From Halogeometricum limi (lineage in GTDB: Archaea; Halobacteriota; Halobacteria; Halobacteriales; Haloferacaceae), in the NCBI RefSeq assembly GCF_900115785.1, contig NZ_FOYS01000002.1:678310-742309 (forward strand): a stretch of DNA of 64,000 bases, given 5' to 3'. Position numbers and translations under genes: made by a program. Positions 43,592 through 51,298 of the stretch are shown here, piece by piece (the stretch's first letter is position 1; every line of letters starts with the position of its first letter). The notes under the pieces were generated by a model that saw nothing but the letters and a program-made list of their open reading frames with translations, was not told the origin of the DNA and searched no databases.

Positions 43592-43855
43592 TTAGAGCAT
43601 CCCTTCGGCTTTCAGTCCCTCGATGACGTCGTCGACGAGGGATTCGGCGTCGTCGTACGGGAACTCTTGGTGCGAGCCGAGTTTGGCCGCCATCTCCATC
43701 GCCGTGAAACTCACTTCACCGTCACCGGCCTCGAAGCGCGTTCCCGGACCGTTCGGGAGCGCGGGAACGAGGTCCATCTGGTTCTTGACGGGGAAATCCG
43801 CGTCACTGAACGCTTCCATAAACTGCTCGCGAAGTTCCGCTTCTGCGTCTGCCAT
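43592..43855 (-). CDS. MTH865-like small protein
   Basis: An 87-residue EF-hand-like helical protein of the MTH865 family, known from methanogens and haloarchaea and without an assigned function. The sequence shows ADAEAELREQFMEAFSDADF, PVKNQMDLVPALPNGPGTRF, VSFTAMEMAAKLG and FPYDDAESLVDDVIEGLK, all typical of the family. ATG 43855 begins the conserved part. Its stop codon is at the edge of a structured repeat. It lies 116 bases from the divergent M42 peptidase. Confidence 0.85.
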   Translation of the reverse strand: MADAEAELREQFMEAFSDADFPVKNQMDLVPALPNGPGTRFEAGDGEVSFTAMEMAAKLGSHQEFPYDDAESLVDDVIEGLKAEGML

Positions 43856-43971
43856 GGCGTCCAATGCACAGATGCGCGGCAAAAGCGTTCCGGAACCACG
43901 GAGAACTCGTTGTCAGTTCTCAGACCGCCGGGAAGCGAGCGCTTTTGTCACGAACGTCGGAAAGAACCCGT

Positions 43972-45027
43972 ATGGCCGACTACGACTTCGACTTCGAGTT
44001 GCTGAAGGAGCTGACGGAGACGAGCGGTGTCCCCGGGTACGAGGACCGCGTTCGCGACATCGTTCGGCGGGAGTTCGAAGCGCACACCGACGAGGTGCGG
44101 ACGGACGCGATGGGCAACGTCGTCGGAACCATCGAGGGAGACTCGGACTACAGCGTCGCCGTCGCCGCCCACATGGACGAAATCGGCTTCATGGTGCGGC
44201 ACGTCACCGACGAGGGGTTCGCGCAACTGGACGCACTCGGGGGGTGGGACGCGCGCGTCCTGAAAGCGCAGCGAGTGCAGGTCCACACCGAGGACGGCGA
44301 CGTGACGGGCGTCATCGGGTCGCCGCCGCCGCACACGCTCTCGGAGGAGCAGAAAGAGAAGAAAGACGAGGTGAAGGACGTGTACGTCGACCTCGGACTG
44401 GACGGCGAGACGGCACGAGAGACGGTCTCCGTGGGTGACCTCGTGACGATGGAGCAGACGACCGTCGAGATGGGCGACCACGTGACGGGGAAGGCCCTCG
44501 ATGACCGGGTCTGTCTGTTCGCCATGCTCGAAGCCGCAAAGCGAATCGAGGACCCCGACGTGACGGTTCACTTCGCGGCGACGGTGCAAGAGGAAGTCGG
44601 CCTCCGCGGGGCCGAAGCCCTCGGCGTCGACCTTGACCCGGACCTCGCCATCGCCCTCGACGTGACCGTCGCGAACGACGTCCCCGGGTTCGAGGCGGGC
44701 GACCACGTGACGAAACTGGGCGACGGAACGGGAATCAAGCTGAAAGACGGCAGCGTCATCACGAACCCGAAGGTCCACCGTCGCCTCCGCGACGTGGCCG
44801 ACGAGGAGGATATCGAGTACCAGTACGAGATTCTGCCCGCGGGCGGGACGGACACGGCCGGGTTTCAGAACACGCACGGAGCGAAGCCCGTCGGAGCCAT
44901 CTCCGTCCCGACGCGCTATCTCCACACCGTGACCGAGAGCGCGCACGTCGAAGACGTGGACGCGACCATCGACCTCCTCGCGGCGTTCCTCGCCACGGAG
45001 ACGGGCGAGCACGACTACACGCTCTGA
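43972..45027 (+). CDS. M42 family metalloaminopeptidase
   Basis: A 351-residue cobalt/zinc aminopeptidase of the TET/PepA-like family, normally a dodecameric cytosolic particle that removes N-terminal residues from peptides made by the proteasome. Ligand motifs: VAAHMDEIGFMV (His, Asp), GKALDDRVCLFAML (Asp bridging), VQEEVGLRGAEAL (catalytic Glu pair), IALDVTVAND and the last His near PTRYLHTVTESAHVED. ATG 43972 precedes the conserved start. The length is normal. Confidence 0.93.
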   Translation: MADYDFDFELLKELTETSGVPGYEDRVRDIVRREFEAHTDEVRTDAMGNVVGTIEGDSDYSVAVAAHMDEIGFMVRHVTDEGFAQLDALGGWDARVLKAQRVQVHTEDGDVTGVIGSPPPHTLSEEQKEKKDEVKDVYVDLGLDGETARETVSVGDLVTMEQTTVEMGDHVTGKALDDRVCLFAMLEAAKRIEDPDVTVHFAATVQEEVGLRGAEALGVDLDPDLAIALDVTVANDVPGFEAGDHVTKLGDGTGIKLKDGSVITNPKVHRRLRDVADEEDIEYQYEILPAGGTDTAGFQNTHGAKPVGAISVPTRYLHTVTESAHVEDVDATIDLLAAFLATETGEHDYTL

Positions 45028-45113
45028 ACGGCGGCGCGTCCGACGGTTTCTCCGTGCCCGGAATCGAGACTGAAACCAAAGTATTCACTACAGCCGATGC
45101 CTAATCGCCGACC

Positions 45114-45758
45114 ATGACTGACGGCAACGCGGAGATGTCCCGCCGTGCCTTCCTCACCACCGCGGCCGGGACTGCGGCGGCCGCCGGTGCGAGCGGGGCC
45201 GCCGCGGCACAGGAGACCGGAACCGGGACTGCGACGGGTACCGGCCAAGAGACGGGGACCGGGACCGGAACGGGAACGGGAACCGAAAGCGGTGGCGGTG
45301 GCGGCGGTGGCGGCGGCGGCAGCGAGACGGTGGCCGTCGGACCCGACGGCAACCTCGTGTTCACCCCCGGGACCGAAGAGCCGCTGGAGATTCTCCCCGG
45401 GACCACGGTGGAGTTCGTCTGGGAGTCGGACAACCACAACATCGTCGTGGACAGCCAACCCGAAGGCGCGGGCTGGGAGGGTCACGAGCCCATCGAGAAC
45501 TCCGGGTTCACGTACAGCCACACGTTCGAGACGCTCGGCTCGTACGAATACTACTGTCAGCCGCACGAGTCCGCCGGGATGCTCGGCACGATAGACGTGG
45601 TCGAGTCCATCTCGACGCCCGCGCCGTCGAACGTCCCGACCGTCCCCGATTCGGCGAAGACGCTCGGCATCGCGACGACGTTCGCGATGGTCTCGACGCT
45701 CGGTCTGGCGTTCTTCTTCCTCAAGTACGGCGGCGACTACGGCGAGTACGAAGAGTAG
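45114..45758 (+). CDS. Membrane-anchored halocyanin-like blue-copper protein, second copy
   Basis: A 214-residue protein with the same plan as the copy at 29103: Tat signal (SRRAFLTTAAG), Gly/Thr-rich spacer ending in ten Gly, cupredoxin domain with ligands at about His108, Cys148, His151 and Met156 (DNHNIVV and YCQPHESAGM), then a C-terminal membrane helix ending LKYGGDYGEYEE. The copper domains are nearly superimposable along their length, so this is a recent paralogue. It is not beside cytochrome b; its neighbours are a peptidase and a glycosyltransferase, so its partner may be a terminal oxidase or another reductase. Confidence 0.9.
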   Translation: MTDGNAEMSRRAFLTTAAGTAAAAGASGAAAAQETGTGTATGTGQETGTGTGTGTGTESGGGGGGGGGGSETVAVGPDGNLVFTPGTEEPLEILPGTTVEFVWESDNHNIVVDSQPEGAGWEGHEPIENSGFTYSHTFETLGSYEYYCQPHESAGMLGTIDVVESISTPAPSNVPTVPDSAKTLGIATTFAMVSTLGLAFFFLKYGGDYGEYEE

Positions 45759-45846
45759 TCGGCGGCCGTTCGCTTCGTTCTCTCCAGATGCCGAGAGACG
45801 TCTCTGCGTCCGTCGCGGAGGCGTCGCGGTCGGACACCGGTTCGGA

Positions 45847-45934
45847 CCGCGAGGCGGAGCCTCGCGGCAGCTTTTTGGTCCAGCTTTTTGCGACGAGTGG
45901 GTCGCTTCGCGACCCCGAGTCTGCAAAAAGCTGG
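45847..45934. repeat. Structured repeat element, copy 2
   Basis: The most regular copy. Hairpin CCGCGAGGC-GGA-GCCTCGCGG (45847-45867), then CCAGCTTTTTGC (45880-45891) pairing perfectly with GCAAAAAGCTGG (45923-45934) around an inner hairpin GGGTCGC-TTC-GCGACCC (45899-45915). It lies between converging genes, one base from the TAA of the glycosyltransferase, so a bidirectional terminator role is possible. Confidence 0.85.
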
Positions 45935-45935
45935 G

Positions 45936-46994
45936 TTAGAAGAACCCGTACTCCTCGACGGCGTCGGCGTAGACGTCTTCGTACCGCCGAATCACGTCGT
46001 CGTGGTCGAACGAGGCGAACGCGTCGTTCACCGTCTCCTGTGAGTAGCCCGCGGCCGCGGTTATCTCGTCGGCGAGTTCCTGCGGACTCGTGACGCGCGC
46101 GCCCCGTTCGGCGTTGACGACGAGTTCGTGCGCGCTGGAGTACGCTTGGTACTCGACGATGCCGACGCACCCGGCGGCGAGCGCCCACAGCAGGTCGGTG
46201 GCGAACGGCTCGACGGCGGCCGTCTGCGCGAAGACGTGCGCTCCCTTCATGATAGGAACGAACTCCTCGGGGGGGAGTTCGCCGAGAAAGTCAACTCGGT
46301 CGTCGATGCGGAGGTCCGCAGCCGTCTGTTCGGCCTCGGCGCGTTCCGGGCCGTCGCCGACGACGGCGGCGTGCCAGTCCCTGTCTCGGAGTTCCGCGAG
46401 TGCGAGGAAGAACGACTCGACGTTGGCGTGCTCGTCGAGGTGTCGCGAGTAGAGGATGTCCGCCCTGTCGTCGGTGTCCGCCTCGCGGACGAGGTCGAAA
46501 TCGATAGACTCCGGGACGACGCGGACGGCCTCCTCGGGCGCGCCGTACTCTCTGACCGTCGTTTTGACCATCTGCGAGGGGGTGACGACTCGTTTCGCGC
46601 CGCGGGCCGCGCGCTTACACGCGCCGCGGGAGTCGCCCTCGCGCTCGGCCCACCAGTCGACGACGACGGGGACCCGAAGGAAGCGCGCGCCCGCTTTCGC
46701 GCCGGTGACCTGTCCCGGCGGACTGTTCGTCGCGTGTATCACGTCGGGGTCGACGCGTCGAAGCGCGAACGGAAGTTTCGAGGCGAACGTCGTCGCCGAC
46801 GGCGTCTCGGTGACGGCGACGTAGTTCACGTCGTGTTGTTCGAACGCGGGGACGTCGCCCTCCCACCACTTCGCGCAGAGCACGGACACGTCGTGGTCGC
46901 GCGCGGCGAGGTGTTCGGCGACGCGTCGCATCCGTCTCGTGGCACCGTCCGCTCTGCGTTGCTCGGTGTACATCGAGACGAACGCGATTCGCAT
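45936..46994 (-). CDS. Family 4 glycosyltransferase
   Basis: A 352-residue GT-B fold enzyme. The N-terminal domain has IAFVSMYTEQRRADGATRRM and HATNSPPGQVTGAKAGARFL; the C-terminal domain has DILYSRHLDEHANVESFFLA, VVGDGPERAEAEQTA, VDFLGELPPEEFVPIMKGAH and AQTAAVEPFATDLLWALAAG, with the Glu of the EPF-x-x-x-x-x-E-A-type motif partly changed. It uses a nucleotide sugar; acceptor unknown, possibly surface glycans. There is no neighbouring glycan cluster. Confidence 0.85.
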   Translation of the reverse strand: MRIAFVSMYTEQRRADGATRRMRRVAEHLAARDHDVSVLCAKWWEGDVPAFEQHDVNYVAVTETPSATTFASKLPFALRRVDPDVIHATNSPPGQVTGAKAGARFLRVPVVVDWWAEREGDSRGACKRAARGAKRVVTPSQMVKTTVREYGAPEEAVRVVPESIDFDLVREADTDDRADILYSRHLDEHANVESFFLALAELRDRDWHAAVVGDGPERAEAEQTAADLRIDDRVDFLGELPPEEFVPIMKGAHVFAQTAAVEPFATDLLWALAAGCVGIVEYQAYSSAHELVVNAERGARVTSPQELADEITAAAGYSQETVNDAFASFDHDDVIRRYEDVYADAVEEYGFF

Positions 46995-47066
46995 ACCGAA
47001 CGGCTTGCGGCCGGCCGATAAAAATCTTCGACATTCGGACGTGTCGGCGGCGTTCGAGGGACGCGC

Positions 47067-47693
47067 TCAGACCGGGGCGGCCAGAAGCGCCGCCGTCGCG
47101 GACTGGGTGTACTCCCAGCCGTAGACGTGGTTGAGGAGGAGGTAGGTGACGACGCCGAGTGCGAGCGACAGGAGCCACGCGCTTGCGGCGATGCGGCCGA
47201 CTCGCTTGTGGGGCGTGTCGTTTCTGAGTTCGGTCGGCGAGTGGGTGAGACCGAGGACGAGGGCGTAGAGTACCACCGGAACGGAGACGATGGAGAGCAC
47301 GATGTGTATCGCCAGCATCGCGAGGTACGGGTAGTACGCGAACGCGGGGCCGACGAACTCCTTCGTCCCGCCGCCGCCGATTTTCGTGAGATACATCACG
47401 AGGAAGACGAGGATGAGGACGAACGAGGTGACCATCGCGGCGGCGTGTCTTCGGATCTCGTTTCGGCGAATCCAGCGCCACCCGGCGGCGATGACGAGGA
47501 CGTTGACGGTGTTGACGAGGGCGATGGCGTCCGAGAGGAGGTTCACCTGTTCGAGAGAGAGGTCGGGGAACACCCTGCCGGGGACCCAGCCGAGAAACGT
47601 CCCGACGACGAGGGCGTAGCCCACGACGGAGAGGACGGCCGTGACGGCCAGCGGATGCTCTTTGAGGGCGTTGTCGGCGCTCGCAGTTGCCAT
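47067..47693 (-). CDS. DUF420 membrane protein
   Basis: A 208-residue integral membrane protein with about five helices. It shows family features: VNTVNVLVIAAGWRWIRRNE, IRRHAAAMVTSFVLILVFLV with His, FAYYPYLAMLAIHIVLSIVS and PTELRNDTPHKRVGRIAAS. In bacteria DUF420 genes sit with haem-copper oxidase genes and CtaG-like assembly factors, which makes a role in oxidase maturation plausible. It lies between the glycosyltransferase and the egsA gene, on the same strand but separated by a structured repeat from the latter. Confidence 0.85.
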   Translation of the reverse strand: MATASADNALKEHPLAVTAVLSVVGYALVVGTFLGWVPGRVFPDLSLEQVNLLSDAIALVNTVNVLVIAAGWRWIRRNEIRRHAAAMVTSFVLILVFLVMYLTKIGGGGTKEFVGPAFAYYPYLAMLAIHIVLSIVSVPVVLYALVLGLTHSPTELRNDTPHKRVGRIAASAWLLSLALGVVTYLLLNHVYGWEYTQSATAALLAAPV

Positions 47694-47816
47694 GTCGGGA
47701 GTTGGGAAGCCGACCTATTCCGTCTTCGGGTTCGGGACGGGAACGGTAGGCGGTGGCGGTAGCGGTGCGGGGAGGATGCGGTGGCGGTAGTGGTGCGGTC
47801 AGTCAGTGTCGTTGTG

Positions 47817-47917
47817 CCGCGAGCGAGGCCGAAAGCCGAGCCTCGCGGTATGTTTTTGGTCGAGCTTTTTGCGACGAGCGGTGCGCCGAAGGCGCACCCG
47901 AGTGTGCAAAAAGCTCG
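47817..47917. repeat. Structured repeat element, copy 3 (compensatory changes)
   Basis: Outer hairpin CCGCGAG/CTCGCGG (47817-47848), then CGAGCTTTTTGC (47861-47872) pairing with GCAAAAAGCTCG (47906-47917), around inner hairpin GGTGCGCC-GAA-GGCGCACC (47880-47898). Compared with copy 2, both strands of the stem and of the inner hairpin have changed together, so pairing is kept. It ends two bases before the TAA of egsA. Confidence 0.85.
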
Positions 47918-47919
47918 AA

Positions 47920-48966
47920 TTATATCACACCAGTAAACCTTGCCGCCTCGCGCGCGGCGTCCTCGCTGACGCCGTCGCCGAGGATGGTGTACCGGTCGCG
48001 GATGGTGTGTGCCGTCGTCAACGCCTCCAGAATCGTCTCGTCGTCGATGCCGAGTTGGTCGGCCGTCGTCGGCGCGCCCACCTCGTCTAAGGCGTCGCGG
48101 ATGTCGCGCCACTCGCCGTCCTCGCCGCTGTGGAGGTACTCGGTGACGATGGAACCGACGCCGACCTGATGCCCGTGGAGGGCGCGACCCGGAACGAGAC
48201 GGTCGAGTTGGTGGCTGAACAGGTGTTCTGCACCGGAGGCGGGACGGGACGACCCCGCGATGGACATGGCGACGCCCGAGGAGACGAGGGCTTTCGCGAC
48301 GACCCACGAGGACTCCTCCAGCCCCGGCTTTATCGACTCGGCGTTGTCGACGAGCATCTCCGCCGTCATCTGCGAGAGCGCACCGGCGTACTCCGAGTAC
48401 TCGACGTTCTTCAGACGGTGGGCGAGTTGCCAGTCCTTCACGGCGGTGTAGTTCGAGATGATGTCGGCACAGCCGGCGGTGGTGAGTTCCCACGGTGCCT
48501 CGGCGAGGAGAGTGGTGTCGGCGACGACGGCCAACGGCGGGTCCGCGGCGACGGAGTGCCGGGTGTCGCCCTCCGGAATCGAGGAGCGTCCGGAGACGAT
48601 GCCGTCGTGACTCGCCGCGGTGGGGACGGAGACGAACCCGCACTCCAGGCGGTCGGAGGCCATCTTCGCCGTGTCGATGACCTTGCCGCCGCCGAGAGCG
48701 ATGAGGTAGCCCGCGTCGGCCGCCTCGGCGGCGTCGACGACGCGTTCGACCGTCTCGAAACTCGCCTTCTCTATCGTCAAAGAGGCGGGGTCCTCGAACT
48801 GGTCGCGCACCGCGCCGCCCGCGATTCGGTCGGGCGTCGGACTCGTGACCAAGAAGGGGCGACCGCTGAGGTAGAGTTCGTCCACCGCGTCGGCGAGTTC
48901 GTCGAGGACATCGTGGCCCAAGAGGACGTTCCGGGGCAGTTGTATCCACGAAGACTTCTCGAACAT
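47920..48966 (-). CDS. egsA: sn-glycerol-1-phosphate dehydrogenase [NAD(P)+]
   Basis: A 348-residue enzyme of the iron-alcohol-dehydrogenase/glycerol dehydrogenase superfamily that makes sn-glycerol-1-phosphate, the stereospecific backbone of archaeal lipids. It shows the N-terminal SSWIQLPRNVLLGHDVLDEL, the dinucleotide motif LIALGGGKVIDTAKMAS, FVSVPTAASHDGIVSGRSSI, zinc ligands in AGCADIISNYTAVKDW, GAEHLFSHQLDRL and ALHGHQVGVGSI. Its presence alone marks the organism as archaeal. ATG 48966; no operon partner. Confidence 0.96.
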   Translation of the reverse strand: MFEKSSWIQLPRNVLLGHDVLDELADAVDELYLSGRPFLVTSPTPDRIAGGAVRDQFEDPASLTIEKASFETVERVVDAAEAADAGYLIALGGGKVIDTAKMASDRLECGFVSVPTAASHDGIVSGRSSIPEGDTRHSVAADPPLAVVADTTLLAEAPWELTTAGCADIISNYTAVKDWQLAHRLKNVEYSEYAGALSQMTAEMLVDNAESIKPGLEESSWVVAKALVSSGVAMSIAGSSRPASGAEHLFSHQLDRLVPGRALHGHQVGVGSIVTEYLHSGEDGEWRDIRDALDEVGAPTTADQLGIDDETILEALTTAHTIRDRYTILGDGVSEDAAREAARFTGVI

Positions 48967-49014
48967 AGTCGATGCTCCCGCCGGACGGATGAAAGGGTTA
49001 GTGTTTCCGCACGC

Positions 49015-49731
49015 TCACGAGAACGTCAGCGCGCCCGACGACAGGAGCGAGGCGACACGACCCGTCGCGCGTGAGAGAAAGAGGACGCCGAACCCCGCGA
49101 GAACGAGTGCGCTCCCGCCGGCGACGACGGGTGCGACGGCGTCGACGCGGCGTTCCGCGCCGACGAGGGCGGCCGGAAAGCCCGTTATCCAGACGAGGAT
49201 GCCCCCGAAGAACCCGACGACGAGCGTCGGCGACCCCGTCTCCACGACGAGGAGGCCGGCGAGCGCCCCCCCGAGATACGGCATCTCGGCGAGGACGTCC
49301 AGCGTTCCGGGGTCCAACAGCCCGACGCCGATGGTGAGCCAGAACAGAATCTGGTAGGGGTTGGTGAGTGCGAGGACGAACGCCTTCGTGAACCCGGTTC
49401 TCCCCCCGCTCTCGGCCGTCTCGCTCGCGCGGAACGACGACTCGACGTCCCGCGCCGCGCCGTACGCGAAGTACAGCATGAGGACGCCGCCGACGCCGAC
49501 GAGGGCCGCGTGGACCGTCGGTGCGTCCTGCACGAACGCGACGACGCCGAGTGCCGCGAGGACGAAGAAGATGGCGTCGGCGGTCATCGCACCGAGTCCG
49601 GCTTTGAACCCCGAGAGCCACCCGTGGACGACGCTCTCTTCGGCGATGATGGCGTTCATCGGTCCCGGCGGCGCGGCCAACGCGAGGCCGAAGACGACTC
49701 CGGCGAGCAGAGTGACGACGGCGTTCGACAC
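49015..49731 (-). CDS. LysE-family transporter
   Basis: A 238-residue membrane protein with about six helices. The LysE/RhtB signature AAPPGPMNAIIAEESVVHGW is at the N-terminus, and FVLALTNPYQILFWLTIG in the middle matches the family motif. LysE-type proteins export amino acids, often as part of dealing with peptides or excess amino acids. The start is GTG 49731 (no ATG in frame near the signature). It is 68 bases from the GDT1-like gene upstream. Confidence 0.85.
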   Translation of the reverse strand: MSNAVVTLLAGVVFGLALAAPPGPMNAIIAEESVVHGWLSGFKAGLGAMTADAIFFVLAALGVVAFVQDAPTVHAALVGVGGVLMLYFAYGAARDVESSFRASETAESGGRTGFTKAFVLALTNPYQILFWLTIGVGLLDPGTLDVLAEMPYLGGALAGLLVVETGSPTLVVGFFGGILVWITGFPAALVGAERRVDAVAPVVAGGSALVLAGFGVLFLSRATGRVASLLSSGALTFS

Positions 49732-49799
49732 GTCCGTTCACTGCGGCGAGCGAGGCATAAATCGAACGGAACGGACGACCGGAACGACGGCCGAGAGCC

Positions 49800-50519
49800 T
49801 CAGGCGACGCCGAGGAACGCCGTCACGGCACCGACGACGGCCTCCCAGACGGAGAACCCCGTCGCCATCGACAACACGGTGTCGAGACCGAAGAACGCGA
49901 ACACCGCGGCCGAGACCAGGTGCGCCTTCCGCACGTCGAAGCGGTGCGAGAACGTGTGGAAGAAGTACGCGTTCGCGACGCTGACGGGGATGATAGCGAG
50001 CATCTCGCCCGCCCAGATGGCCGAGGTAGCGCCGTACTCGACGGCGAGTCCGATGGTGACCAACTGGGTCTTGTCGCCGAACTCCCCGGCGGCCATCATC
50101 GCGAAGATGGGGACGAATCCGCCGAACGACCCCGAGAGACGGGAGAGCGGACCCGGGAGGTCGACGCGCGACGTGACGTCGCCGAACCCGCCGTCCGTCT
50201 CGGCTTCTGTCTCGCGTGCGAGTTCTCGGTGGGTCGTCTCCGAGTCGGGCGCGGAGCGATAGAGGAGGACGGCGAACGTGAGGAACAGCACCGCCGTGAT
50301 GCCGTCGAGTGCGAGCGGAGGCAGCGCAGTTCTGAGCGCTTGCCCGAACAGAATCTCCAGTGCGGTCCACCCCGCGAACGCCGACCCCGCGGCGGCGACG
50401 ACGACGGCGGGATGATAGCGCGTCGAGAGGGCGGCGATGATGAACTGTACCTTCTCGCCGGGGAGGACCGCGAGTTGGGTGACGAAGGCGATAGTGACGA
50501 TTTCGAGGTAACCGGTCAC
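49800..50519 (-). CDS. TMEM165/GDT1 family cation transporter
   Basis: A 239-residue membrane protein with two homologous halves of three helices. The second half has the family signature AAGEFGDKTQLVTIGLA (Glu146, Asp149, Lys150, Thr151). In the first half the equivalent site reads AVLPGEKVQFIIAAL, so E-x-G-D-K-T is not conserved. An acidic loop of about 40 residues joins the halves. Family members carry Ca2+ or Mn2+ out of the cytosol. The GTG start overlaps the stop of the DtxR-type regulator (GTGA), so the pair is coupled; Mn2+ export is inferred from that. Confidence 0.85.
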   Translation of the reverse strand: MTGYLEIVTIAFVTQLAVLPGEKVQFIIAALSTRYHPAVVVAAAGSAFAGWTALEILFGQALRTALPPLALDGITAVLFLTFAVLLYRSAPDSETTHRELARETEAETDGGFGDVTSRVDLPGPLSRLSGSFGGFVPIFAMMAAGEFGDKTQLVTIGLAVEYGATSAIWAGEMLAIIPVSVANAYFFHTFSHRFDVRKAHLVSAAVFAFFGLDTVLSMATGFSVWEAVVGAVTAFLGVA

Positions 50520-51217
50520 GTGGTGCGCACCTCGCCGTTGGTGCCGTCGGGGTCCGGTTCCAGTTCCTTCACGCGAATGGACGAGGCGACGGTGTCGGGG
50601 AGGCTCTGTTCGTCGCCGCCCTCGGTGCGGACGGTGACCATGCCGAACGGAGCCACGTCGGTGACTTCGAGCGCCGTCCCCGGCGTGATACCGGCCGCTT
50701 CGAGGTACTCCAACTCCTCCTCGTCGCGGTCGCTCACGCGCGTGACGACGACGTAGTCGCCCACGTCGTGGTCCGAGAGGACGTCGGTCTCGTCGTGCTC
50801 TAACGGTGCGAGGTCGGCCGACGGGATGGGGTCGCCGTGCGGGTCGACCGTCGGGTTGCCGAGGGCGTCGGCGACGCGACGCTCGAACTCCTCGGAGATG
50901 TGGTGTTCGAGGGCGTCCGCCTCCTCGTGGACCTCGCTCCAGGAGTAGTCGAGGTGTTCGGCGAGGTAGGATTCGAGCAGGCGGTGATGACGGAGCACCT
51001 CCAGTGCGACCGTCTCGCCCTCTTCGGTCAGTTCGACGCCCTTGTACTTCTCGCGGGCGACCAGTCCGCGTTCTTCGAGTTTTCCGAGCATGCTCGTCAC
51101 CGTCGGCGGCGTCTTGTCGAGGTACTCCGCGATAGCGGAGGTCGAAACCGGCGGCCCCGAAGTCGACTGAATCTGGTAAATCGCCTTCAGGTAGTCCTCC
51201 ATCACGTCACTCAACAT
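50516..51217 (-). CDS. DtxR/MntR-family regulator with C-terminal SH3-like domain
   Basis: A 233-residue metal-dependent regulator. Residues 1-65 are the winged helix (MLSDVMEDYLKAIYQIQ and TSAIAEYLDKTPPTVTSMLG); residues 70-140 the metal and dimer domain (LRHHRLLESYLAEHLDYSW, EEADALEHHISEEFERRV); residues 150-220 a FeoA/SH3-like domain (LEAAGITPGTALEVTDVAPF). His-His and Glu-rich positions suit Mn2+ or Fe2+. It precedes and overlaps the GDT1-like gene. A direct repeat CCGGCTA-ATT-CCGGCTA overlaps the start codon (about 51217-51233) and might be an operator. Confidence 0.88.
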   Translation of the reverse strand: MLSDVMEDYLKAIYQIQSTSGPPVSTSAIAEYLDKTPPTVTSMLGKLEERGLVAREKYKGVELTEEGETVALEVLRHHRLLESYLAEHLDYSWSEVHEEADALEHHISEEFERRVADALGNPTVDPHGDPIPSADLAPLEHDETDVLSDHDVGDYVVVTRVSDRDEEELEYLEAAGITPGTALEVTDVAPFGMVTVRTEGGDEQSLPDTVASSIRVKELEPDPDGTNGEVRTT

Positions 51218-51298
51218 AGCCGGAATTAGCCGGGTCTAAAGTAAAAGTCTGCTGGGAAGAAACACGAGTCGTCGACGGGGTGAATCCGGTCGCCGGGG

